Of a stretch of DNA of 64,000 nucleotides, positions 24,390 to 35,287 are shown piece after piece. Both the position numbers and the translations under genes were made by a program. The notes under the pieces are model-generated. The model made no database searches. It was not told where the DNA came from and worked only from the letters and a program-made list of their open reading frames with translations. This stretch comes from Rutidosis leptorrhynchoides (lineage: Eukaryota; Streptophyta; Magnoliopsida; Asterales; Asteraceae): positions 337,241,001 through 337,305,000 of the forward strand of contig NC_092338.1 in assembly GCF_046630445.1 (NCBI RefSeq), in the 5' to 3' direction. Positions within the stretch are counted from its first letter, which is position 1. Each line of letters begins with the position of its first letter.

Positions 24390-24770
24390 ATCGATTGGTA
24401 GAAGGGACGTGTCGTCGTTAAATTAAAACACACGTGAAAGGAAGCATGTGCTGTAAATTTTGTGCTTTCAGATGATAAACATTGTACCAGACACCAAGAA
24501 AGTTACACGTGTCTAGTGGAGCGTAATCAAATTAGTTGAGCCGACCCAGTTTATGTTCAACCACTTACAACTTGACACATGTCAGATAATGAAACTAAAG
24601 ATACAAACGTATCGATTAAGAGTAAGAGCAAAAGAAAGCAGGTGCCAACCGGCAATAAAATCTCATTCAAGTTGTGTTGGAACAAGTAAGTGAAAATAAA
24701 ACTCGCAAAAATGGACCGAACCCGTTGTTTGTTTAGCCAGTTATAAGAGGACACGTGTCAGGCCCTAAAG
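24390..24770. promoter_or_regulatory. Cluster of G-box/ABRE-like ACGTG motifs
   Basis: CACGTG occurs at 24431, 24506 and 24752, the last two within ACACGTGTC contexts. The related GACACATGTC is at 24574-24583. The cluster lies in intron 1 of the split small gene. It may be regulatory or part of an old MITE; I see no clear terminal repeats. Confidence 0.3.
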
Positions 24771-24849
24771 CAAGAGATGGAAAACCACCTCTTCTTATAT
24801 AGTAGTAAGATATGTCAATTATTTATAATGAAATAAATACTTGATTTTC

Positions 24850-24851
<2 letters not shown>

Positions 24852-24942
<91 letters not shown>
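24852..24942. repeat. (TA)n microsatellite
   Basis: This is an uninterrupted TA dinucleotide run of about 90 bp inside the first intron of the split small gene. Confidence 0.95.
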
Positions 24943-24945
<3 letters not shown>

Positions 24946-25089
24946 CATAATTAAATCAAATTATATTAATTTGAATTAGCATTGGCATGTAAGATAAAAG
25001 AAAAAAAATCTTAAATGAAATGAAATGTTTACCTCATTCTCATATGCAGACACCCTCCATTTTCATCATAAGTAACGTCAGTTACCTTG

Positions 25090-25195
25090 GAACCTCAAGG
25101 GGTGGCTTGGTGGTAAGATGCTTGAAAAGTTTCAAAGGGACCCAGGTTCCATCCCCACCTGCTACACTTTGAGGGCTTGCCTTTAAAAAGAAAAT
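25090..25195 (+). mobile_element. Short tRNA-derived SINE with target duplications
   Basis: The 106-bp body has a Pol III A box (TGGCTTGGTGG, 25103-25113) and B box (GGTTCCATCC, 25145-25154) about 32 bp apart, and ends in an A-rich tail (AAAAAGAAAAT). It is flanked by 13-bp direct repeats GTCAGTTACCTTG (25077-25089) and GTCAGTGACCTTG (25196-25208) with one mismatch. These are the expected L1-type target duplications. LTR element B later inserted exactly at the end of the right-hand duplication. Confidence 0.8.
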
Positions 25196-25385
25196 GTCAG
25201 TGACCTTGTGTGACGACCCGGAAATTTCTGACCAAATTTAAACTTTATCTTTAAAATGATTTAATGTTTTCGACACGATAAGCAAAGTCTGTAATGTTGA
25301 GTCTCAAGTTTTGGAACTATATTCATGTAATCAATTATTCTTTGACTGTTCTCGAAGATTCACGAACTATATATATATAACTTAA

Positions 25386-25439
<54 letters not shown>

Positions 25440-25547
25440 TTCAAGTTATTTAGTAAACGATAGTAACATTCGATTATTGATTCGATTGATATTTAGATAA
25501 GTTAACTAAAACGTTTAAGATGAACCAGTAAAACACTAATTTGCTAC

Positions 25548-25635
25548 AGTATTTTCGAATTTCTACAGTACCCGAAAAGCTACAGTGTTTTCGAAAATCA
25601 CTATTTGCTACAGTAAAAAAACTTTGCTACAGTAA
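25548..25635 (+). promoter_or_regulatory. CTACAGT motif cluster in B LTR
   Basis: Five copies of CTACAGT occur within 90 bp, mostly as GCTACAGTA, interleaved with TTTTCGAA stretches. The 3' LTR has six copies at about 32100-32205. It looks like a repeated protein-binding element in the upstream part of the LTR promoter. Confidence 0.45.
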
Positions 25636-26096
25636 AACACTATTTTAAAATGAAAATGTATATATGTATATGTATATACTACGAGACGATGATTTATAGA
25701 AGCAAATAACCAAAACACTTAATTGATTGAAGCCACACTTCGAGTGACATAGTTTATCAATGATTAAGTTTAATTTTTGATAAAGGTACACGTCGCGTAA
25801 CGAAAAGTACTAGTTTTCTAAGCGTACGAAAATGCATTCGAGAAACCGGAATCGGGACATAAGTCGAGTGACAACGTACGAGTCAACGGACCAAAAATTA
25901 CAAGTCAACTATGCACGTGAATATAATATAATATATAATTAATTATATAAATTAAATATATTATATATATTATATTTAAATACGTCGACAAGCAAAACAA
26001 CAAAATAATGTGAGCTGTAAAGAGAGGCCATGCAATCGCATGGCTAAAGGCCTTCGAAACCATGCGATCGCATGAGGCAAAATTTCAGGAAAGTCC

Positions 26097-26104
26097 TATA
26101 AAAG
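26097..26104 (+). promoter_or_regulatory. TATA box in the 5' LTR of B
   Basis: TATAAAAG lies 22 bp downstream of the palindrome CATGCGATCGCATG and is copied at 32665-32672 in the 3' LTR. It is the best candidate for the LTR promoter; transcription would start near 26125-26135, just before the (ATT)n run. Confidence 0.6.
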
Positions 26105-26170
26105 TCGAGCTCGTTCACTGAATTGCACACACACATATATCATGCATCTTACTCTGTATTTATTTATTTA

Positions 26171-26229
<59 letters not shown>

Positions 26230-26235
26230 GATTAA

Positions 26236-26267
<32 letters not shown>

Positions 26268-27950
26268 GTAGTAATATTATACATAAAATACTACGACGAA
26301 GTCATGAGCGTGTCACTTTCAAAATGGGTTTTCAAGCGGGATAGAGCTAAGGAAATTATGGGTTATAGCTATGGAGGTTATGGGTAATGTACGTGGGTAT
26401 TATTGGCAAGTCAAACCTAGTGTTTATCATATCTGTTGCGTCTACGTACTTCCCTACAATATTGATTCACGATATTGATACGTGAACATTCATATTTTAT
26501 CTTTTATATATTAATTGTGTATCCATGTCTAGTGCTCGAGTATATATATTTATGCATGCTTGTATGCTAAATTTCGTCGTTAAATAGTTCATAATAAATC
26601 ACGAATTAAATACATATATTACTAGTAAAAGGTATGTGATATACATGTTTTTGGAAAGCTGACGAAAAATCAATAACTTTTCATTTAGAAATCGGGTAAT
26701 TTCGATGAACGATTCAAAAGATATGATCAACTGAATTATGATTGACGTTAATTAGAATTGCTTTTGAATCTGCAATTAATATTTAAACAACTTGTTTGTA
26801 AGATTGATAAATTGGATTTTTGAATATTACCAACCGAGTAAATGAATCCTTATATAAGGTACGTCTCGTTTTGTTGAACTATTGTCAAAATTGACTTTTT
26901 GAAACGATTTTGGATAACTTTTTTATGTCGATCTCGAGCATTAGGATTGTGATACACTATGACCTGACCTAGCTTGATAGACATTTATTGACCAACATAT
27001 GTTCTCTAGGTTGAGATCTACGGTTATTTGGTAATCCGAGTTTCGGTCACATTTTGGTGAACGACTTTATATGCGGCTAAGGTGAGTTTCATTTGCTCCC
27101 TTTTTAATTGCTTTTGCAATATATATTTTTGGGCTGAGAATACATGCACTTTATTTTAAACGCAATGGATACAAGTACATACTAAATTCTACACTGAGTT
27201 TGGACCGAAAATCCCTTAGCTTTGGTAACTAGTAACTGCTGGTTATAAGAACTGGTGGGCGCGAGTAGTAGTATATGGATCCATAGGGCTTGACATACCC
27301 GTCTGTTCCAGGTATAGAAACCATAGTCTGAACTATAAAACAGACGTATGCTATTTGATTTTAGTACACGTTGGTTTGCATGTATTGTACATGTTGGTTG
27401 CATGTATGTTAAAACAGGGGTACTTATTAAAACGTTAAAGCTTAGTTACCAGGTGCTCAATCTTGTAGAATATTTTGATAAACGTTTCTGGATGAAACAA
27501 CTGAAATCTTGTGATCCACCTTTATTTACAGATTATGCAAAACATTAAAACTATGACCTCACCAACCTTTGTGTTGACACTTGTTAGTATGTTTATTCTC
27601 AGGTTCCCTAGAAGTCTCCCGCTGTTTGCTTATATGTTAGACAAGCTATGTGCATGGAGTCTTACATGGCATATTTTTCAAGGAAACGTTGCATTCACCA
27701 AATCATCACCATGTATCTTATTTTGACTGCATTGTCAACGAAAGTACTATTGTAAACTATTATTTACGGTGATTGTCTATATGTAGAAATCATCAGATAT
27801 CGAAAACCTTTGATTTAAATATTAATTTATGGTGACCCTTTTCAAAAGAATACAATGTTTACAAAACGTATCATATAGAGGTCAAATACCTCGCAATGAA
27901 ATCGATGAATGACGTGTTCGTCCATATAGATTTGGAGAGATCATCACAGT

Positions 27951-27962
27951 TGGTATCAGAGC
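27951..27962 (+). other. Primer-binding site 1 of element B
   Basis: TGGTATCAGAGC is an exact match to the plant initiator-Met PBS, two bases after the LTR end at 27948. Confidence 0.9.
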
Positions 27963-28187
27963 CAGGTTAACGCCGTCCATGTGTGGCAGGTTAGTCATAA
28001 AGGAGGTTCTCACAGTGTTACCTGTGACGAAGCATTGGCTCTTACTCCTTGCGATCCCTTACGAGGGTTGGCAATTGCAGAGAGGCAGGCCCTAAAAATT
28101 AGTATCCGAGGTACACTCAGTGGTCACCAGGTGGTTAGCTGGGAAGGCACTGGGTGGGACGTGTGGTGTCCCCAACTAAATTTCAGT

Positions 28188-28199
28188 TGGTATCAGAGC
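28188..28199 (+). other. Second, internal copy of the primer-binding site of B
   Basis: CAGTTGGTATCAGAGC is repeated 237 bp downstream of the first PBS. The sequence after this second copy (GTTGGTCCTAGCGAACCAGG) is what follows the PBS directly in element C. The 237 bp between the two PBS copies is therefore an addition in B. Confidence 0.8.
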
Positions 28200-28570
28200 G
28201 TTGGTCCTAGCGAACCAGGTCTTGCATAAGTGTGTCTAACTGATAGTTGTTAAGATGCATTAGTAAGTCTGGACTTCGACCGTGTCTGCATGTTAAAAGT
28301 TTTGCTTATTATTTCTTGTCGGAAATTACATGCTTATCATTCTTAAGTCTAGACACGTTTTCCTGCATTTATTGCATAAATAGTGTATAGACAAAAATTC
28401 ATATCTTAGCGTATCTGTTACTGTAAACTTTTCCTGACACCTTCCGAAAATTTCTCCGTGATTTATGGAATTTGGTATTATATATACATATGTAAATTAT
28501 GTATTGAAGAATACCAAACTAAATTCTATAATCTAATTCATATCAAAAATCATCTTCCTAATTATACAAG

Positions 28571-29131
28571 ATGGATCCCGTATCTAGTTCAAATTCCTTA
28601 AACTCCGACAGCTATTCCGATATGGATATTCACCAGAATTCCGATGACAGTGTAACCGGAATGGATCAACCAATCAGCCATCACCTATTCTGAATGAATT
28701 GGGGATGGGTTCGTAGCCTGCTTAGTCATTGGAGACAAGAATAAGGTGATCCCTTCCATCCACCACATTGCCCTCTTGGCGAAGAACCTGGAGCACTTAC
28801 ACGCAAACCTATTCGAGACACCATTTTCTCTCTCATTTCCAGAGTGTCTCGTCACGATTATATATTATCTCAAATTCTAGATCTTATTCGTCCACTCGTC
28901 CGAACCGACAATCAACCCGGTGTAATAGAAGAAGTCAACGAGCTTCGTGCTCGGGTAGTGGCTTTGGAGAATGTGGTGCAAAGGTTACAAGCACCAGCAG
29001 CAGCACCAGCAGCAACAGTACCACCATCAGCAACACCAACAGTACCATCATCACCACCAACAACAACATCCGCATCCCACACCTCAACATCACAATCTGT
29101 ACCTCGAACATCAACGTCATACGCACCATAG
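28571..29131 (+). pseudogene. Leader (ORF0-like) protein of element B, two in-frame stops
   Basis: One frame of 187 codons runs from ATG 28571 to TAG 29129-29131 with internal TGA and TAA near codons 41 and 58. Order: a Ser/Asn/Asp-rich N-terminus with DDSVTGMDQPI, then NWGWVRSLLSHWR, FHPPHCPLGEEP, IRDTIFSLISRVSRHDYI, a coiled coil (VIEEVNELRARVVALENVVQ), and a Pro/Ala/Thr/Ser-rich tail. C carries an open version at 50450-50959. It resembles the F leader protein in ending or core layout but contains no Gag zinc knuckle. The function is unknown. Confidence 0.7.
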
Positions 29132-29717
29132 ATACCAAGGAATACCAACAACAATAAATGATGAAGTATTGATTCATAACTTCATCGAAGAAATATTTTG
29201 CAGAGAATATGTAGTTTCTAAAAGTTTTAGAGATTATATATTCTTGTCCTAGTCGAAAACCAGATGAGATTAATATTATGTTAACTCATTAAATCCATGA
29301 TTACATCTAAGGAAAATATATATGTAAGTATATTTTCATAAAGATTGTAATTAAAAAAAATTCTTTTGTACAAACTGTTAATGGTGAGAATATTTTAACG
29401 GGTAGGTAATACCCGAGAGATATATAAATTCACAATTAATATGTTACATTCTTCGATTCTGATTCAACAAATCATCAACTATACTCACTACTTTCACAAC
29501 AATAAATATTATCTAATAAAAATCAAAGCAACCATCCTCATCCAAATTTGATTACATATTTTGATTTTGACAAATCAAAATCCAAGTCAAGATTTAACAA
29601 AAGACATCATTCTTAGATTCCTACATCTTTCGAAGCTATACTTTGACTTCAAAACTGTGCTAGAACATCAAAGAACCTAGAAAAGTATTTGTATCATTCA
29701 AATTCCTAGAACATCAT

Positions 29718-30083
29718 ATGAATATTAACGATTACAATCTATGTTCAAATCCCTCGAAATTCCTGAAGACACTTCAAATAATGAATCATCGAGATGATGA
29801 TCCAACCACATGTTATCGCAGTTTTGCACCTGAAAATCCCTCGAAATCAAAGTCACAGTTTAACACGTATCCGTGTCAGACCCTTTGGCATTTATTAGCT
29901 AAAATAACTTTTCAATCCCTTTTCAAAATAGACAGTTTTGTCACCACTCCAGCAAAATCACCTTCAATTGTTCATTCGAATAAGCCTTATTATAACGATT
30001 ACCCCTTCATCATTGTTACTGGAGAACCTTTCATATTCCACCACATTAGCAGTAAACTTATCAATAACTTCATTGATCATTAA
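29718..30083 (+). CDS. Middle coding-like block of element B
   Basis: A 121-codon open frame corresponds to the middle blocks of A and C. Shared parts include APEN, YPC/YPR, LLAKITFQSLFK and IIVTGEPFIFHH. No known domain is recognised. It is either a short protein or an exon-like remnant of a longer product broken by frameshifts. Confidence 0.4.
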   Translation: MNINDYNLCSNPSKFLKTLQIMNHRDDDPTTCYRSFAPENPSKSKSQFNTYPCQTLWHLLAKITFQSLFKIDSFVTTPAKSPSIVHSNKPYYNDYPFIIVTGEPFIFHHISSKLINNFIDH

Positions 30084-30392
30084 GCCTCTCCGAAAAATCA
30101 CATTAATTATTCATTGAAACTCTATCAAGTACCCATATACAACTTGTAACAACAATTGTCATACCAACTACTGGGAATTAGCAAATCAGTATTTTTAATT
30201 TCGTAGCAATTTTTCGCCAACAGTTATATATATACATGTAACGTTTACCTTCAAGACTTACAGACTTCGAATGTGAAGTTTCTGAAAAACACCCTAAACT
30301 ACGAACTAGTTCTCGAAATCTTAAAAAAATGCTGTTGAAGCAGCAAAAACTGTAAATGACTTTAACAGTCGAAAGTTTGATGATAAAGAGTA

Positions 30393-30635
30393 GTGTGTTG
30401 GAAAAGCACAAAAAAGAGAAAATTTGGTACTGAAAAACAAATTGAGCAAACTATGAAGGAAGCTGTGGACAAATCACAAAGACTAAACCTGCCTTCAAAG
30501 AATCCAAATGATTCAGTGTCTGCTGAAGTCATTAACGAATACCTTGCTCCTGACTCTAAACTTTTACGAATAAAATCTTCTTCATCATCTTTCGATATTA
30601 GAAATTCTAAGATATCATTATATCTTTCATTATAA
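30393..30635 (+). CDS. C-terminal coding-like block of element B
   Basis: An 80-codon frame contains KKRKFGTEKQIEQTMKEAVD, NDSVSAEV and APDSKLLR, aligning without gaps to the block in C (FGIENRIELTMKE, DDFVSDEI, ASESKPLR). It is charged and likely helical, with no recognised domain. Confidence 0.45.
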   Translation: MCWKSTKKRKFGTEKQIEQTMKEAVDKSQRLNLPSKNPNDSVSAEVINEYLAPDSKLLRIKSSSSSFDIRNSKISLYLSL

Positions 30636-31190
30636 ATATCTTCGATGTTTCTGAAGATATCTTCATAACTATTGTTATCCAAAATCATTTACTTCTTCGT
30701 GCTATCTGTGTAAAATCATAAAAGAAACTATTTTAGTTTCTAAATTCTAAAACCTTCGAGTTTAAAATATGAATGTTTCTGAAGTAGTGTTGGGAACTGA
30801 AGCATGAGTTAGTATAATATAATGACACTTGATCAACGTGATTATATTACAGTAAGTCATGCTGAGCTTCTAATGGAACGTGATAAAGGTTCACAGATCA
30901 TACCCTCATCATGAACCATGTTACATAACTCTTTCATTCTATTTAATCTCTAAATATATCAAGAAAATACTTTTCTTGATGATTCGGTCTTTCCAGATAT
31001 TCTGGTAATTTGACAAATCAAGATCGTGCCATTACAATTTCTTTCTTAGAACATTAACTATGTTCATTCCAAAATGTATAGCTACGAATTCTGGACCATT
31101 ATTCGTTTGACTTGAAGTCGGGAAGGAAAAACGAAAGCATGGAGCTCCTAAATATAAGGGAAAATATAAATCCTGACAACAACACATATA

Positions 31191-31364
31191 TTACAAACCG
31201 TGTATATCAATGCGTATAGCAATATAAAGACACGGGAGAATGAAAAATACTATAACCCCAAGGTAATAGTAGAAGAAAATAACTTCCACTGGTGGCAGAT
31301 GAAAAAGAAGAATGAAGGATACGATAGCCAAGAAAATATCAAGAATCAGAACTGAATTAAGCAT
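31191..31364 (-). CDS. Antisense 57-aa two-helix membrane protein ORF in element B
   Basis: This is the counterpart of the antisense ORF in element A, again 57 residues with no length change. It has a hydrophobic N-terminal segment (LILDIFLAIVSFILLFHLPP), a loop, a second hydrophobic segment (LGVIVFFILPCLY), then AIRIDIHGL and stop. The frame stays open upstream to an ATG at 31484, but the ATG at 31364 matches element A and lies about 80 bp after a TATAAATT box at 31438-31445. Retention of length, stop position and hydrophobic pattern while the third codon positions vary suggests selection on the protein; this is inference. Confidence 0.6.
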   Translation of the reverse strand: MLNSVLILDIFLAIVSFILLFHLPPVEVIFFYYYLGVIVFFILPCLYIAIRIDIHGL

Positions 31365-31437
31365 TTCACAATCTTTTGGAAGTATGAAATAAGGAAGAAG
31401 ATGTAGGAGTGGTGAAAATAATGAAACAGAAGTGGTT

Positions 31438-31445
31438 AATTTATA
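31438..31445 (-). promoter_or_regulatory. TATA box of the antisense ORF in element B
   Basis: The minus strand reads TATAAATT about 80 bp before the antisense ATG, matching the box in element A. Confidence 0.5.
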
Positions 31446-31759
31446 GCAAAATATCAGACATAGCAATCGAGGCAGATTACGCATTTAAAGGAAATCTTAA
31501 TTTCCTTAAATTTTGAAGAATCAAATCTTATTTAGATTATGAAGATTTTCTATTCCTTAAATTCCGGAAATCAATCGTAACTACGTCAAAAGTTAAGACG
31601 AATCTCTATTCTTTCATTTCACTCTTTTACGATAACTTCTCTCATACGCCTCGAGAAATCGGATAGTTTTATCCATATTATTCAACGGTGATAAAATTCT
31701 ATTTACCAACTCATATTCGTCATGAAAACATTTTTATTGTTAGCCATGACGACCTCACT

Positions 31760-31796
31760 CAAATTTCGGGACGAAATTTCTTTAACGGGTAGGTAC
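31760..31796 (+). other. PPT region of element B with inverted repeat
   Basis: AAATTTCGGGACGAAATTT (31761-31779) precedes AACGGGTAGGTAC, which abuts the 3' LTR. The arrangement is the same in A and C. Confidence 0.75.
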
Positions 31797-32738
31797 GGTG
31801 ACGACCCGAAAATTTCTGACCAAATTTAAACTTTATCTTTAAAATGATTTAATGTTTTCGATACGATAAGCAAAGTCTGTAATGTTGAGTCTCAAGTTTT
31901 GGAACTATATTCATGTAATCAATTATTCTTTGACTGTTCTCGAAGATTCACGAACAATATATATATAACTTAATGTGCATATATATATATATGATTTCAA
32001 GTTATTGAGTAAATGATAGTAACATTCGATTATTGATTCGATTGATATTTAGATAATTTAACTAAAACGTTTAAGATGAACCAGTAAAACACTAATTTGC
32101 TACAGTATTTTCGAATTTCTACAGTACCCGAAAAGCTACAGTGTTTTCGAAAATCACTATTTGCTACAGTAAAAAACTTTGCTACAGTAACTTTGCTACA
32201 GTAAACACTATTTTAAAATGAAAATGTATATATGTATATGTATATACTACGAGACGATGATTTATAGAAGCAAATAACCAAAACACTTAATTGATTGAAG
32301 CCACACTTCGAGTGACATAGTTTATCAATGATTAAGTTTAATTTTTGATAAAAGTACACGTCGTGTAACGAAAAGTACTAGTTTTCTAAGCGTACGAAAA
32401 TGCATTCGAGAAACCGGAACCGGGACATAAGTCGAGTGACAACGTACGAGTCAATGGACCAAAAATTACAAGTCAACTATGCACGTGAATAAAATATAAT
32501 ATATAATTAATTATATAAATTAAATATATTATATATATTATATTTAAATATGTCGACAAGCAAAACAACAAAATAATGTGAGCTGTAAAGAGAGGCCATG
32601 CAATCGCATGGCTAAAGGCCTTCGAAACCATGCGATCGCATGAGGCAAAATTTCAGGAAAGTCCTATAAAAGTCGAGCTCGTTCACTGAATTGCACACAC
32701 ACATATATCATGCATCTTACTCTGTATTTATTTATTTA

Positions 32739-32791
<53 letters not shown>

Positions 32792-32797
32792 GATTAA

Positions 32798-32829
<32 letters not shown>

Positions 32830-34511
32830 GTAGTAATATTATACATAAAATACTACGACGAAGTCATGAGCGTGTCACTTTCAAAATGGGTTTTCAAGCG
32901 GAATAGAGCTAAGGAAATTATGGGTTATAGCTATGGAGGTTATGGGTAATGTACGTGGGTATTATTGGCAAGTCAAACCTAGTGTTTATCATCTCTGTTG
33001 CGTCTACGTACTTCCCTGCAATATTGATTCACGATATTGATACGTGAGCATTCATATTTTATCTTTTATATATTAATTGTGTATCCATGTCTAGTGCTCG
33101 AGTATATATATTTATGCATGCTTGTATGCTAAATTTCGTCGTTAAACAGTTCATAATGAATCACGAATTAAATACATATATTACTAGTAAAAGGTATGTG
33201 ATATACATGTTTTTGGAAAGCTGACGAAAAATCAATAACTTTTCATTTAGAAATCGCGTAATTTCGATGAACGAATCAAAAGATATGATCAAGTGAATTA
33301 TGATTGACGTTAATTAGAATTGCTTTTAAATCTGCAATTAATATTTAAACAACTTGTTTGTAAGATTGATAAATTGGATTTTTGAATATTACCAACCGAG
33401 TAAATGAATCCTTATATAAGGTACGTCTCGTTTTGTTGAACTATTGTCAAAATTGACTTTTTGAAACGACTTTGGATAACTTTTTTATGTCGATCTCGAG
33501 CATTAGGATTGTGATACACTATGACCTGACCTAGCTTGATAGACATTTATTAACCAACATATGTTCTCTAGGTTGAGATCTACGGTTATTTGGTAATCCG
33601 AGTTTCGGTCACATTTTGGTGAACAACTTTATATGCTGCTAAGGTGAGTTTCATTTGCTCCCTTTTTAATTGCTTTTGCAATATATATTTTTGGGCTGAG
33701 AATACATGCACTTTATTTTAAACGCAATGGATACAAGTACATACTACATTCTACACTGAGTTTGAACCGAAAATTCCTTAGCTTTGGTAACTAGTAACTG
33801 CCGGTTATAAGAACTGGTGGGCGCGAGTAGTAGTATATGGATCCATAGGGCTTGACATCCCCGTCTGTTCCAGGTATAGAAACCCTAGTCTGAACTATAA
33901 AACAGACGTATGCTATTTGAGTTTAGTACACGTTGGTTTGCGTGTATTGTACATGTTGGTTGCATGTATGTTAAAACAGGGGTACTTATTATAACGTTAA
34001 AGCTTAGTTACCAGGGTGCTCAATCTTGTAGAATATTTTGATAAACGTTTCTGGATGAAACAACTGAAATCTTGTGATCCACCTTTATGTACAGATTATG
34101 CAAAATATTAAAACTATGAACTCACCAACCTTTGTGTTAACACTTGTTAGCATGCTTATTCTCTGGTTCCCTAGAAGTCTTCCGATGTTTGCTTATATAT
34201 TAGACAAGCTATGTGCATGGAGTCTTACATGGCATATTTTTCAAAGAAACGTTGCATTCACCAAATCATCACCATGTATCTTATTTTGACTGCATTGTCA
34301 ACGAAAGTACTATTGTAAACTATTATTTACAGTGATTGTCTATATGTAGAAATCATCAGATATCGAAAACCTTTGATTTAAATATTAATTTATGGTGAGC
34401 CTTTTCAAAAGAATGCAATGTTTACAAAACGTATCATATAGAGGTCAAATACCTCGCAATGAAATCGATGAATGACGTGTTCGTCCATATGGATTTGGAG
34501 CGATCGTCACA
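31797..34511 (+). repeat. 3' LTR of element B
   Basis: It begins right after GGGTAGGTAC with GGTGACGACCCG, so the first base of the usual TG is mutated to G. It ends ...GATCGTCACA followed by the duplication CCTTG. It repeats all internal landmarks of the 5' copy, with a much shorter (TA)n and one extra CTACAGT unit. Confidence 0.92.
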
Positions 34512-34524
34512 CCTTGGGCTTCAT

Positions 34525-34984
<460 letters not shown>

Positions 34985-35287
34985 TCGCGGAGTAACCTTT
35001 TTAGTGACAACCAAATTAAATTCTCACTAGTGAGTAAAACTCCTGTATGACGAGCTTCTCAAGTGACGAGATCCGTAATCAGGTGAATTGCACACATTCT
35101 CATGAATTACACATTCTTATCCATACCCAATCAAAGAAACATCTATATCTATATCCGATATTCTTAGTTCATCAATTTCCATCATTAGTGGATCGGAACG
35201 GATGTGAATTGTTATCCTTAAATCCAGCTCTATTTACTTTCATTGAACACACTCTAAACTATAAAGTAATTTTAATAAGATATAATT

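Larger units (their letters stand above)
25209..27948 (+). repeat. 5' LTR of element B
   Basis: It starts TGTGACGACCCGG and ends ...GATCATCACA next to the PBS. Inside are a (TA)n run at 25391-25436, a cluster of CTACAGT motifs at 25548-25635, a pair of palindromes at 26029-26075, a TATA box at 26097, and an (ATT)n run at 26165-26275. Confidence 0.92.
25209..34511 (+). mobile_element. Non-autonomous LTR retrotransposon B (9.3 kb)
   Basis: This is a complete plus-strand element with the target duplication CCTTG at 25204-25208 and 34512-34516. It has LTRs at 25209-27948 and 31797-34511, a PBS at 27951-27962, a second PBS copy at 28188-28199, and a PPT region at 31760-31796. By eye the LTRs differ at roughly 55 sites plus microsatellite length changes, about 2%, so it is older than A and C. 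The 3.85-kb internal region lacks gag-pol and carries the same coding blocks as A and C in the same order, plus the antisense ORF. Confidence 0.92.
23624..34524 (-). pseudogene. Small unrecognised three-exon gene, first exon split by a SINE and LTR element B
   Basis: Minus-strand exons with GT-AG borders are ATG at 34524 to 34512, continued at 25208/25089 down to 25033, then 23827-23764, then 23689-23624 ending in TAA. With the insertions disregarded the frame is continuous for 64 codons, exon phases agree (21 codons plus 2 nt, 64 nt, 66 nt) and donor/acceptor sites are good (gtaaac, gtcag, gtgaaa, ctgtag). Residue features are an acidic N-terminal part with YDENGGCLHMRMR, then KSEESLEEAQSDIVVQ. 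I do not recognise the family. The LTR element B inserted after the fourth codon and the SINE lies in the same exon, so this copy is very probably inactive. The upstream flank to 34640 stays open in frame, so the true start could be earlier. Confidence 0.55.

Noticed and set aside
26123-26344. Open frame of poly-Ile in the B LTR (and 32691-32906)
   Set aside because: It is the translation of an (ATT)n microsatellite.
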